From assembly GCA_944358665.1 (NCBI GenBank), contig CALVRP010000091.1:1-17960 (forward strand): DNA of 17,960 nt, in the 5' to 3' direction. This DNA comes from an uncultured Bacilli bacterium. Lineage in GTDB: Bacteria > Bacillota_I > Bacilli_A > RF39 > UBA660. Of the stretch, positions 7,284-15,231 are shown piece after piece; position 1 is the stretch's first letter; each line of letters opens with the position of its first letter. The position numbers were made by a program, and so were the translations under genes. Below the pieces are notes generated by a model. The model saw only the letters and a list, made by a program, of their open reading frames with translations, ran no database searches and was not told the DNA's origin.

Positions 7284-10214
7284 ATGACAAGACGGAAAAA
7301 AAACAATTTAATAATTCTAGGGATATGTGCGGTAGTCGTATGTATGGGGATAGTGTATGCCGCTTTTAGTAATCAGCTTAGAATAAATGGTACAAGTAGT
7401 ATAACCAGTAACTTTAGAGTCTTAATAACAAATATTGAAACAGGTGATATAGTAGGTGGTGCATCTAATAAAGAAGAACCTACTTATACTGATGCTAGTG
7501 CGACTTTTAGTGCTTCTTTAGAAAAACCCGGAGATAGTATAAGTTATAACATTACGGTAGAAAATCAAGGAACAATAGATGCAGTCATCGATAGTATAAA
7601 AATAAATGCGCCCAAACAAGATGCGATAATCTTTAGTATAGAAGGAATAAATTCAAAAGAAGATTTATTACAAGATGAAAGTAAAACTTTTAGTGTCATA
7701 GTCAAATATAATGAAAATATAACCAGTCAACCAGATAATACAGATATAGATTTCACCGTTGATTTTGAATATTTACAAAAGGGAAACAGTACAAACTTTT
7801 CAGATGCTGATAGTGATGAGACGGAAACCGGTTTTAGAATAAGTAGTTTAGAAGTAAATCCTGATGAAACCTCACTAGATATAAATATGACAGCGGATAC
7901 TGCGATTAAATATTATTATTCACTAGATAACGATAAATGGTATGAAAGCACAGAAAACATTTATACTTTATATAATTTAAAACCTAATACAGATTATACA
8001 GTATATGTTAAAGCAGAGAACAGTGCAGGAGAAGTAGTGTTTGGAAGTACAACGACCAAAACAATAGATAAAACAAAACCAACATTAAAACTTTCTATAG
8101 GAGATAATGTCCAAGGTGAAAATGGTTGGTACAAAGGATTAGATATAAATGTAGAAGTTAGTGATAATGATGTAGTAGCTTCTACTAAATACTGTACAAC
8201 CACTGAAGAAACATGTACGACAACTGAAAATGTTGAATTAAACGATAATAAAGGAAGTGTTCAATTTAGTAGTAATAGTGCTGCTCAAAAAGTATGTGTA
8301 ACAGCTACTGATAAAGTAGGCAATGAAACTACAAAGTGTACTGATAAATTTAATGTTGATAGTGAAGTACCAACTATAAGTAATGTAACTGTAACTCCAG
8401 ATGATGATACAATGACAATTGAAGTAGAGGGGAATGATAGTTACAGTGGGATACAAACATATTACTTTAGTAAAGATGGCGGAAGCAGTTATATCGAAAG
8501 TAGTAATCCAAACTATACATTTACAAATTTAGAAGAAGCTGATTATTTAGTAGTTGTTTATGTTAAAGATAAAGCTGGAAATATATCAGAAACAAGTGCT
8601 AAAACAACGACAATCAGACATGCATCTTTCTGTGAACATAACGATATAAATAATTTTGGTGATTGTATCATAGCTACAGAAGCTGGAGAAACAGATGTTG
8701 AACTCGCTAAACAAGAGATAGAAGCTAAAGGTGAACCTGACTTTATGGTAACAAGTCCAAGTGCGACTTATAATGAAGTACATGCAAGTAATACATCAAC
8801 GACTAGTCATACTTATTATGATAATATAGGAACAGGGTATACTTTCAATTCAAGTACTGGATATTATACATTAACCGGATATAGTTATGTTGACCCATCA
8901 TCAATAGATTATAGTTCGGGTAATTATTATACTTGTTTATCTACCAATACAGTTTGTACTACTTTATATAAAATAGCGGGAGTAACAATCTCAACTAATA
9001 GTAGTACGGGTCAAATAACATATAATATGACAAAATATAACTATACTCAGTCAGTAGCAAGTTATGATACCAGTAGTGTGGGCTTATACGCGGGAGACGA
9101 TAATGATGGAACTACTTATTATTACAGAGGTTCAGTTGGCGGAAATTACGTAAAATTTGCTGATAAGTACTGGCGGATAGTTAGAGTAAATGGAGATGGC
9201 ACAATAAGATTAATATATGATGGAACAAGTGCGCATGCCAATGGTGAAGCAAGTAGTAATCGTCAAATAGGAACAAGTAATTTTAATAGTTATATAAATG
9301 ATAATGCCTATGTTGGATATATGTATGGTGATGTAAATAACTTTACAGAAACAGATAGTGGAGATATGACATTTAATTATACAGGACTATCAAGTTCAGC
9401 TAAATATTATTTTGGAACTGATTATACTTTAGATGAAAAGACTAGAAGTTTTAAACTTTCAGGAGATTTACATACCGGAACGTTAAGTAGTGATGAAGTA
9501 GGTTATTATACGTGTTTTAGTACATCAAGTACAGCTTCTTGTCAAAGATTATTTTATACAACAAAGTATAATAGTAGTACTTCAATGACTGTTAAAGCTA
9601 AAGGTTATGGTTCAACAAGTATAGAAGGCGCTCATAGTAATGTAACTAATAGTACGATGAAAACATATTTAGATAATTGGTATCAAAATAACTTAAGTAG
9701 TTATAGCGATAAAATATCAAATGAAGCAATTTTCTGTAACAATAGAAATAAATCAAGTAAAGCAAGCGGAACTTATAATAATGCTGGTTATGGCATAAAT
9801 CCAACAATCTATGGATATGAAAGATTTATTAATTGGGCTAGTCAAGGAAAACTAGGACCAACACTAATGTGTGATATTGCTGATAGTTTCAGCGTTTCTA
9901 ATACAAAAGGTAATGGTGATTTAGATTATAGTGTAGGTTTAATTACGGCTGATGAAGTCAATATGGCTGGCGGGATTAATGGTTCAGTTAACTCATTATA
10001 TTATTTATATACCGGTAATACTTATTGGACAATGTCGCCGTCGTACTTCGACTATTGGTTCCGCACTTATGAGATGTACGTCGCTGCCTCTGGGGAGCTC
10101 ACGGACGACAACTCTTGGAATGCTCGCGGCGCCCGCCCAGTTATCAATCTAGACACAAATAATATAAAATTTACAGGATCGGGTACCATGGAAGACCCAT
10201 ATGTGGTACAATAG
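7284..10214 (+). CDS. Large secreted/surface protein: TasA-like start, Ig/FN3-like domains, C-type-lectin-like C-terminus with a probable DGR variable region
   Basis: 976 residues. The N-terminus has a positively charged, hydrophobic segment (about 7-28) ending VYAAFS, then NQLRINGTSSITSNF, the pattern seen at the start of TasA/camelysin-like exported proteins. Residues ~180-265 and ~360-447 look like FN3/Ig-type modules (LKPNTDYTVYVKAENSAG; YVKDKAGNIS). Two related blocks near 517-590 and 710-780 each carry a Cys pair (YYTCLSTNTVC, YYTCFSTSSTASC). From ~610, YVKFADKYWRIVRVNGDG starts a domain ending in YWTMSPSYF...GARPVINLD, which resembles C-type-lectin/formylglycine-enzyme folds used by DGR target proteins. 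Codons 918-952 (10035-10139) are GC-rich and NNY-biased, unlike the rest. There is no LPXTG motif, so the N-terminal segment may remain as the anchor. AAGGAG precedes the ATG. Ligand unknown. Confidence 0.85.
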   Translation: MTRRKKNNLIILGICAVVVCMGIVYAAFSNQLRINGTSSITSNFRVLITNIETGDIVGGASNKEEPTYTDASATFSASLEKPGDSISYNITVENQGTIDAVIDSIKINAPKQDAIIFSIEGINSKEDLLQDESKTFSVIVKYNENITSQPDNTDIDFTVDFEYLQKGNSTNFSDADSDETETGFRISSLEVNPDETSLDINMTADTAIKYYYSLDNDKWYESTENIYTLYNLKPNTDYTVYVKAENSAGEVVFGSTTTKTIDKTKPTLKLSIGDNVQGENGWYKGLDINVEVSDNDVVASTKYCTTTEETCTTTENVELNDNKGSVQFSSNSAAQKVCVTATDKVGNETTKCTDKFNVDSEVPTISNVTVTPDDDTMTIEVEGNDSYSGIQTYYFSKDGGSSYIESSNPNYTFTNLEEADYLVVVYVKDKAGNISETSAKTTTIRHASFCEHNDINNFGDCIIATEAGETDVELAKQEIEAKGEPDFMVTSPSATYNEVHASNTSTTSHTYYDNIGTGYTFNSSTGYYTLTGYSYVDPSSIDYSSGNYYTCLSTNTVCTTLYKIAGVTISTNSSTGQITYNMTKYNYTQSVASYDTSSVGLYAGDDNDGTTYYYRGSVGGNYVKFADKYWRIVRVNGDGTIRLIYDGTSAHANGEASSNRQIGTSNFNSYINDNAYVGYMYGDVNNFTETDSGDMTFNYTGLSSSAKYYFGTDYTLDEKTRSFKLSGDLHTGTLSSDEVGYYTCFSTSSTASCQRLFYTTKYNSSTSMTVKAKGYGSTSIEGAHSNVTNSTMKTYLDNWYQNNLSSYSDKISNEAIFCNNRNKSSKASGTYNNAGYGINPTIYGYERFINWASQGKLGPTLMCDIADSFSVSNTKGNGDLDYSVGLITADEVNMAGGINGSVNSLYYLYTGNTYWTMSPSYFDYWFRTYEMYVAASGELTDDNSWNARGARPVINLDTNNIKFTGSGTMEDPYVVQ
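10035..10139 (+). other. Probable DGR-type variable region (VR) in the surface-protein gene
   Basis: From 10031 to 10140, 65 of 110 bases are G or C (59%); 20 of the 60 bases just after it are G or C (33%). In codons 921-951, 24 of 31 end in C or T and none ends in A, although A-ending codons dominate the rest of the gene. This is what repeated randomisation of AAY codons by adenine-specific mutagenesis leaves behind. The tract encodes the C-terminal lectin-like segment just before ARPVINL, the usual place for a VR. No reverse transcriptase, template repeat or Avd gene is in the window, so the retroelement itself is inferred. Confidence 0.65.
10125..10138 (+). other. (G/C)14 tract resembling a DGR IMH element
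   Basis: CGCGGCGCCCGCCC is an unbroken run of 14 G/C bases at the 3' end of the suspected variable region. In the Bordetella phage BPP-1 DGR, the VR ends in a (G/C)14 plus 21-bp element (IMH) that marks where mutagenic homing starts. The match in length and place is striking but could follow from the local GC-richness alone. Confidence 0.5.
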
Positions 10215-10227
10215 AATGGGTGATATA

Positions 10228-10638
10228 ATGGAAAAGTTAAAAAATAAAAAGGTATTGATTATAATCGGTGTAATTGTAGTAATTATAATAATTGCTGTAT
10301 TATTAATTATGTTTTTACCAAAAGCTACAAACGAAGTTTCCGCTGGTCCTAAAGTAAAACACAATGTTGTAAATGAACTATATCAAGAAGTTGAAACCAA
10401 TAAAACTGAAGGAACTAGAGAATATGTATCTAAGTTATATGGTTATAGTTATGATGAAAATGAAAATATCGTGATGCAGGTAAAAGAAGGTTATATCGAA
10501 AATAACAAAGTATATGATTTAGATGGTAATGAACTAGGTGAGTACACAGAAGACACTTTAAATACCACTTTAGATAATGGTACTTTAAAAACCTATAATT
10601 ATACTAAAGAAAATAATGATTATAAATTGGAAAAGTAA
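10228..10638 (+). CDS. Small membrane-anchored extracellular protein, function unknown
   Basis: 136 residues. After a Lys-rich start (MEKLKNKK) comes one strong transmembrane segment (about 9-30, VLIIIGVIVVIIIIAVLLIM). The ~105-residue remainder is polar, rich in Glu, Asn, Thr and Tyr, and should lie outside the cell. I recognise no family. The ATG at 10228 is preceded by GGGTGAT; earlier in-frame ATGs at 10201 and 10216 are less well placed. It starts 13 bases after the surface-protein stop, with no terminator between, so it is probably co-transcribed with it and could be an accessory or anchor. It is not an Avd-like helical bundle. A terminator follows at once. Confidence 0.75.
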   Translation: MEKLKNKKVLIIIGVIVVIIIIAVLLIMFLPKATNEVSAGPKVKHNVVNELYQEVETNKTEGTREYVSKLYGYSYDENENIVMQVKEGYIENNKVYDLDGNELGEYTEDTLNTTLDNGTLKTYNYTKENNDYKLEK

Positions 10639-10668
10639 GCAGATATTTATAAATGTTTACTTTTTTCT
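10631..10668 (+). terminator. Rho-independent terminator after the surface-protein operon
   Basis: AAAAGTAAGCA (10631-10641) pairs with TGTTTACTTTT (10654-10664) with one G-T wobble. A T-rich tail follows (ttttttcttt). The stem overlaps the stop codon of the small membrane protein. Confidence 0.7.
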
Positions 10669-10722
10669 TTAAAATAAAATCCATTTTTATTAATTTTACT
10701 ATATTTTTATAATGTTTTATAT

Positions 10723-10728
10723 TATAAT
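10723..10728 (+). promoter_or_regulatory. -10 element for the rnr-smpB operon
   Basis: TATAAT lies 19 nt before the start codon of rnr, with a second TATAAT at 10708-10713. Neither has a good -35 hexamer 16-18 nt upstream, so which is used is uncertain. Confidence 0.4.
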
Positions 10729-10746
10729 ATAAATAGAGGTGAAACT

Positions 10747-12867
10747 ATGGAAGAGAAAGTATTAAACATCATAAAAAAAAGAAAGAAAGCAATGGGGTAT
10801 CGTGAATTATTATCCAAATTAGATAAAAATGAACAAAAAGATCTTTCTAGTACGCTTGATAACCTAGTTAAAGATTTACGCCTTCGTATTGATAGTAAGG
10901 GTAAATATGAATTATATAATGAAAAAAATATTAAAACTGGAACAATAGTTACGCATCCAAGAGGCTTTGGCTTTGTTGTCGTTGAGGGTGAAGAAAAAGA
11001 TTATTATGTGTCTTCTGACCATATTGCTAATGCAATTAATGGTGATGTTGTTGATATCAATGTTATTAATGACCAAAGAGGCGAAGCTATTGTTAAAAAG
11101 GTAAATGAAAGAAATTTAAACAATTTACTAGTTGGTGAATTTTATGTTAAAGACGGTAAAAATTTTGTTAAATTAGACGATGAAAAATTAAAAATAATCG
11201 TTGAGATAAAAGATCCAAAAGGGGCTGTTGAGGGACATAAAATTGTTGTTAAAGTTGAAAATAAAATTTCGAAAACTAATTATTATGAAGGGACAATAAT
11301 TCGTATTTTAGGTCATAAAAATGATCCTGGCGTTGATATTTTATCAATTGCGGCTAGATATAATATTACTGATTTATATCCTGAAGAAGTTACCCGCGAA
11401 CTTGATGATATTCCAACTGAAGTTACAGAAAAAGATATTATTGGTAGAAAAGATTTAAGAGATGAAGTGATTTTTACTATTGATGGTGATGATACTAAAG
11501 ATATTGATGATGCCATTAGTATTAAAAAGTTAAAAAATAATCACTATGAATTAGGTGTTCACATTGCTGATGTTAGTTACTATGTGAAAGAAAATACGGC
11601 TTTAGGTGATGAGGCTTATAATAGAGGAACTAGTGTATATTTAGCTGATAGAGGAATACCAATGCTTCCGCATCGTTTATCAAATGGTATTTGTTCATTA
11701 AATCCAAATGTTGATAGACTTGCGATTTCGTGTGTAATGGAATTTGATGAAAAAGGAAAAGCTCTTGATAGTGAGATTTTTGAAAGTGTTATAAAATCTC
11801 GAAAACAAATGACTTATAAAAATGTTAATAAAATAATTGAAGAGAATATTGTTCCGGAGGGTTATGAAGAATTCGCTGATGATTTAAATTTAATGGAAGA
11901 ATTAGCTTTGAAAATAAGAAAACAAAAAGAAAATGCTGGATATATAGATTTTGAAATCGATGAACCTAAAATTATTGTTGATGAAAAAGGTGTAGCGATA
12001 GATATCCAAAAAAGAATTCGTGGTGAAGGTGAAAAATTAATTGAAGACTTTATGGTATCTGCTAATGAAGCAGTTGCTAGAACTATTGCTTTTATGGATT
12101 TACCATTTATATACCGTGTCCACGGTCATCCAGCTGAAGAAAAAATTGATAGTTTTCTAAAGTTTATTAATGTTTTAGGTTATAAAGTAAATGCTAATTT
12201 AAATAATGTAACTCCAAAAACAATTCAAAATATTTTACTTCAGTTAAAAAATAAAAAAGAATATTCAATTTTATCAAAAATGATGCTTCGAAGTATGCAA
12301 AAGGCTGTATATGATCCAACTAATATTGGTCACTTTGGTTTAGCAAGTAGATATTATACACACTTTACTTCCCCAATTAGACGATTCCCAGATTTAACGG
12401 TCCATAGACTTTTAAGAACATATTTATTTAGAAATAAAATTAATAATGAAGTTGTTAATTATTATACAAGTAAACTCCCAGAAATAGCTCTTCATTCATC
12501 AGAAAGAGAAAGAGCGGCTGTGGAATGTGAACGCGATGTTGATGATATGAAAATGGCTGAATATATGCTTTCGCATATTGGTGAGGTTTATACGGGAACT
12601 ATCGATACTGTTACTAATTTTGGCCTTTATATTGAACTGCCTAATTTAATTGAAGGTATGGTTAAAATCGATACTTTAGATGATGATTATTACTTCTTTG
12701 AAGAAAATAGTTTTTCCTTAATTGGCAGACGAACTAATAAAAGATATATGCTTGGAGATAAAGTAAAAGTTAAAGTTGTAAATGTCAATAAAGATAAAGG
12801 TCAAATAGACTTTGAAATATATAAAGGTGATAAAAATGGAGATAAACAACAGAAAAGCGAAGTTTAA
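10747..12867 (+). CDS. rnr: Ribonuclease R (3'-5' exoribonuclease)
   Basis: RNase R degrades structured RNA from the 3' end and removes non-stop mRNAs released by tmRNA-SmpB. Domain order is complete. A winged-helix N-terminus (~1-60) is followed by OB/cold-shock domains (GTIVTHPRGFGFVVVEG at ~65-82). The RNB catalytic domain has DGDDTKDIDDAIS at ~246-258, with its aspartate cluster for metal binding, and HYELGVHIADVSYYV, SRYYTHFTSPIRRFPDLTVHR and ERAAVECERDVDDMK. The C-terminus is an S1 domain (GTIDTVTNFGLYIELPN from ~615). At 706 residues it is shorter than the E. coli enzyme (813) because the Lys-rich tail is nearly absent. GAGGTG lies at good distance before the ATG. Its 3' end overlaps smpB by 32 bases. 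Confidence 0.96.
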   Translation: MEEKVLNIIKKRKKAMGYRELLSKLDKNEQKDLSSTLDNLVKDLRLRIDSKGKYELYNEKNIKTGTIVTHPRGFGFVVVEGEEKDYYVSSDHIANAINGDVVDINVINDQRGEAIVKKVNERNLNNLLVGEFYVKDGKNFVKLDDEKLKIIVEIKDPKGAVEGHKIVVKVENKISKTNYYEGTIIRILGHKNDPGVDILSIAARYNITDLYPEEVTRELDDIPTEVTEKDIIGRKDLRDEVIFTIDGDDTKDIDDAISIKKLKNNHYELGVHIADVSYYVKENTALGDEAYNRGTSVYLADRGIPMLPHRLSNGICSLNPNVDRLAISCVMEFDEKGKALDSEIFESVIKSRKQMTYKNVNKIIEENIVPEGYEEFADDLNLMEELALKIRKQKENAGYIDFEIDEPKIIVDEKGVAIDIQKRIRGEGEKLIEDFMVSANEAVARTIAFMDLPFIYRVHGHPAEEKIDSFLKFINVLGYKVNANLNNVTPKTIQNILLQLKNKKEYSILSKMMLRSMQKAVYDPTNIGHFGLASRYYTHFTSPIRRFPDLTVHRLLRTYLFRNKINNEVVNYYTSKLPEIALHSSERERAAVECERDVDDMKMAEYMLSHIGEVYTGTIDTVTNFGLYIELPNLIEGMVKIDTLDDDYYFFEENSFSLIGRRTNKRYMLGDKVKVKVVNVNKDKGQIDFEIYKGDKNGDKQQKSEV

Positions 12868-13273
12868 TTATCAAATATTTGAAACTTATGAAGCTGGAAT
12901 TGTTTTAACAGGTACGGAAATAAAATCTATTAGAAATGGAAAAGTAAATTTAAAAGATAGCTATGCAATTATAAAAAACGGTGAATGTTTTCTTTTAAAT
13001 ATGCATATTTCGCCTTATGAACAAGGTAATTTGTTTAATCATGAAGAAACAAGGACAAGAAAACTTTTACTACATAAAAAAGAAATTTTAAAGTTAAATG
13101 ATAAAATGAAATTAGAAGGTTTTACTTTAGTACCTTTGAAATTATATATAACTCGAGGTAAAGCCAAAATATTATTAGGTGTTGCTAAAGGAAAGAAAAC
13201 ATATGATAAAAGAGAAAGTATTAAGAAAAGGGATATTGAAAGAAATTTAGCTAAAAACTTTAAATTGAGGTAG
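12836..13273 (+). CDS. smpB: SsrA-binding protein SmpB
   Basis: SmpB binds the tRNA-like part of tmRNA and brings it to stalled ribosomes, where its C-terminal tail reads the empty mRNA channel. Conserved blocks are NRKAKFNYQIFETYEAGIVL at the start, TGTEIKSIRNGKVNLKDSYA, and GKAKILLGVAKGKKTYDKRE followed by a basic tail. It is 145 residues, normal for the family (about 150-160). The ATG at 12836 is chosen because the conserved N-terminus begins there and AAAGGTGA precedes it; the upstream in-frame ATG at 12812 would add eight unrelated residues. It is translationally coupled to rnr, and its partner RNA gene lies 740 bases downstream. Confidence 0.97.
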   Translation: MEINNRKAKFNYQIFETYEAGIVLTGTEIKSIRNGKVNLKDSYAIIKNGECFLLNMHISPYEQGNLFNHEETRTRKLLLHKKEILKLNDKMKLEGFTLVPLKLYITRGKAKILLGVAKGKKTYDKRESIKKRDIERNLAKNFKLR

Positions 13274-13281
13274 GTGTTATG

Positions 13282-13935
13282 ATGGAAAAATGGACTGAAA
13301 CTGATGAAAAAAATTTATTTATAACTCGAATGAATAATTTAAATAGTGTTAATGAAAAATATATTAGTATGGTTACAAAAGCAACAAATGGAGAAATTCG
13401 ATTAAAAAATTTTGGTAAAAAGTATCAAGATAAAACAATTGAATTGGAAAAACAATTTAAAGAACATGGTATGTCTTATTTCAGTAATAATTGGGCAAGA
13501 AGAGCTATTGAAAACTATTTTTCTATAGAAGCCTTAGAACTTACTGGAATGTTAGAAGTAATAAACCAAAAATTAAATTATTTAAATATTTTATACTTGA
13601 ATAACACTACAACAAATTTAGCAAATAAATTATTGGAGCGTTTGATTAGATTTTATAATCAAAAAGTAGACGATATAGAAAATTTTTCCCTTGAAAATAA
13701 TTTAAAAGATATCTTGTCAGTAATTCTTACTGATGATAGATATTATATGTATAATAGAGGAGATTTTATAAATTTCTATAATGAAATGTTAGAAACAATG
13801 ACTACGTTAGGTTTGAGAGATAATTTTTTAGAGCTTGATGGTGAAATAAGGCTCCTAGTCATTGCTGGTGAAAATAAACTTACTGAATTTGAAAATGCTG
13901 AAGTAATAGAACAAGCTAGGAGACAAAGAATGTAA
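13282..13935 (+). CDS. Unknown mostly helical protein between smpB and ssrA
   Basis: 217 residues, no family recognised. There is no signal peptide or membrane segment, so it is probably cytoplasmic. It is rich in Asn, Leu, Lys and Glu, and long amphipathic stretches (for example LANKLLERLIRFYNQKVDDIENF) suggest an all-helical fold. No catalytic motif stands out. It begins a few bases after smpB with no terminator between, and its own terminator separates it from the ssrA promoter, so it is the last gene of the rnr-smpB transcript. The start is ATGATG at 13279; AGGTG is 5 nt before the second ATG. A link to ribosome rescue is suggested only by position. Confidence 0.75.
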   Translation: MEKWTETDEKNLFITRMNNLNSVNEKYISMVTKATNGEIRLKNFGKKYQDKTIELEKQFKEHGMSYFSNNWARRAIENYFSIEALELTGMLEVINQKLNYLNILYLNNTTTNLANKLLERLIRFYNQKVDDIENFSLENNLKDILSVILTDDRYYMYNRGDFINFYNEMLETMTTLGLRDNFLELDGEIRLLVIAGENKLTEFENAEVIEQARRQRM

Positions 13936-13937
13936 AC

Positions 13938-13970
13938 TTTTCCACATAATAGCTGTGGAAAAAATTTTTT
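13938..13970 (+). terminator. Rho-independent terminator of the rnr-smpB transcript
   Basis: TTTTCCACA (13938-13946) pairs perfectly with TGTGGAAAA (13954-13962) over a seven-base loop, then AA and six T. Confidence 0.85.
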
Positions 13971-13973
13971 AAA

Positions 13974-14002
13974 TTTACAAAATAAAGATAATATGGTATA
14001 AT
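13974..14002 (+). promoter_or_regulatory. Promoter of ssrA
   Basis: TTTACA (13974-13979), a 17-nt spacer and TATAAT (13997-14002). The mature tmRNA begins 13 nt after the -10 box, so little or no 5' trimming is needed. Confidence 0.8.
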
Positions 14003-14015
14003 AAAGCCATTATTT

Positions 14016-14373
14016 GGGGCCGCTTTGGTTTCGACAAATATATAGAGATTTAAACTGCAAGTCGGGGGTGCACGTTACGCACAAAATTAAATATAAATGG
14101 AAAAGAAAAAGGCTATAATGGCCAATTAGCTTTTGCCTAAGAAAGAATGCAAAGCTGCTCTCATCTATTCTTCTCCCACGAGAATTTATGAGGGCTCACT
14201 TTAGTGGGATATATTATTATTTAGCCTAGAAATAATAACGAATAATATAGGCTTACTAATAAATTAGGTGGTTGGCTGCTTTATTTATTAGGACATCTAT
14301 CAGCTAACTAAACTTGTAGATGTTTACTTTGAAGTATATTTGGACAGGAGTTCAAGTCTCCTCGGCTCCACCA
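14016..14373 (+). ncRNA. ssrA: Transfer-messenger RNA (tmRNA)
   Basis: 358 nt. The 5' end GGGGCCG pairs with CGGCTCC near the 3' end (one G-U), making the alanyl-tRNA-like acceptor stem, and CCA is encoded. The T-arm reads GGAGTTCAAGTCTCC, and GGTTTCGACA follows the 5' strand as in other tmRNAs. By alignment with the B. subtilis resume region (TTAAATATAAmTGG), translation should resume at GGA (14099) and end at TAA (14138-14140). With the alanine carried by tmRNA this gives the tag AGKEKGYNGQLAFA. The -LAFA end recalls the -FAFA of Mollicutes tags rather than the -LAA of most bacteria. The gene has its own promoter and terminator and lies beside smpB and rnr. Confidence 0.97.
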
Positions 14374-14383
14374 AAATGAAATT

Positions 14384-14410
14384 AACCCCTTGAATAATCA
14401 AGGGTTTTAT
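14384..14410 (+). terminator. Terminator of ssrA
   Basis: CCCTTGA (14387-14393) pairs with TCAAGGG (14398-14404) over the loop ATAA, then TTTTATTATAT. Twenty-nine bases (14387-14415) recur exactly after tRNA-Gln at 17268-17296. Confidence 0.85.
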
Positions 14411-14430
14411 TATATTAAGGAGATAGAAAG

Positions 14431-15216
14431 ATGAACGAAATTACAATAATACCTTTAGGAACAATTTCTCCGTATCCTAAAGATGATATGAATTGTCCTG
14501 GTTATATGATTCAATATGGAAATGAAAAAATATTACTTGATTGTGGAAATGGTATAACTAGTATGTTAAATTTCCCAGGTGACTTAGAAAAACTGCATAT
14601 ATTTTTAACGCACTATCATAAAGATCATTTTAGTGATATTGGTGCGCTTCAATATGCTTCTTATGTTTATCATAATTTAGGGTTGTTAAATGAAAAAATA
14701 AAAATATATTTACCAAAAAAAGATTTTTGTTATAACCGAAAATCTATAGTATCTAATAATGAAGCTTATTCAGAATATTATGATATCGATAATAATGCTC
14801 ATCATAAAATTAATAATTTAACAGTAAGCTTTGAGGATAATCAATCGCATACAATTGAAACTTATATGGTAAAAATTGAGAATAAAGATTTTAAAATTAT
14901 ATATATCTCCGATGTTGGTACAACTAACTTCGATAAAATGGTTTCTTTTTGTGAAAACGCTAATTTAATAATTTGTGAAAGTTCATTTTTGAAGAAACAT
15001 AATTCTCAAAGTAAAACTCATTTAACAGCATATGATGCTAGTTTATTAGCTAAATTTTCTCGTGCGGATAAATTATTATTAACACATTTTTGGCCTGAAG
15101 AAGATAAACAATTATATTTAGAAGAAGCTAAACAAAATTTTGAAAATACTGCACTTGCTGAAGAAGGGAAAAAATTAGTTTTAACAAAAAGACATGTGAG
15201 GCAGGATGACATTTAG
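14431..15216 (+). CDS. MBL-fold (metallo-beta-lactamase superfamily) metal-dependent hydrolase
   Basis: 261 residues. The metal-binding motif THYHKDH has His61, His63, Asp65 and His66; ISDVGTTNFD and THFWPE (His219) supply the later ligands expected in the fold. This layout is closest to the RNase Z/ElaC-like and related cytosolic MBL hydrolases, but I see no clear exosite arm that would make it a tRNA 3' endonuclease, and tRNAs here encode CCA. Substrate unknown. AAGGAG is well placed before the ATG. It begins 20 bases after the ssrA terminator with no promoter that I can point to, so it may rely on read-through from ssrA. Confidence 0.85.
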   Translation: MNEITIIPLGTISPYPKDDMNCPGYMIQYGNEKILLDCGNGITSMLNFPGDLEKLHIFLTHYHKDHFSDIGALQYASYVYHNLGLLNEKIKIYLPKKDFCYNRKSIVSNNEAYSEYYDIDNNAHHKINNLTVSFEDNQSHTIETYMVKIENKDFKIIYISDVGTTNFDKMVSFCENANLIICESSFLKKHNSQSKTHLTAYDASLLAKFSRADKLLLTHFWPEEDKQLYLEEAKQNFENTALAEEGKKLVLTKRHVRQDDI

Positions 15217-15231
15217 TTAATATATAGCAAT

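Noticed and set aside
9952..10152. Overlapping small gene in another frame of the surface-protein end
   Set aside because: It has no ribosome binding site and its openness comes from the GC-rich, NNY-biased tract of the real frame.
7284..10638. DGR reverse transcriptase, template repeat or Avd gene inside the window
   Set aside because: No other GC-rich AAY tract and no reverse-transcriptase motifs were seen; the small protein at 10228 has a TM segment and does not look like Avd.
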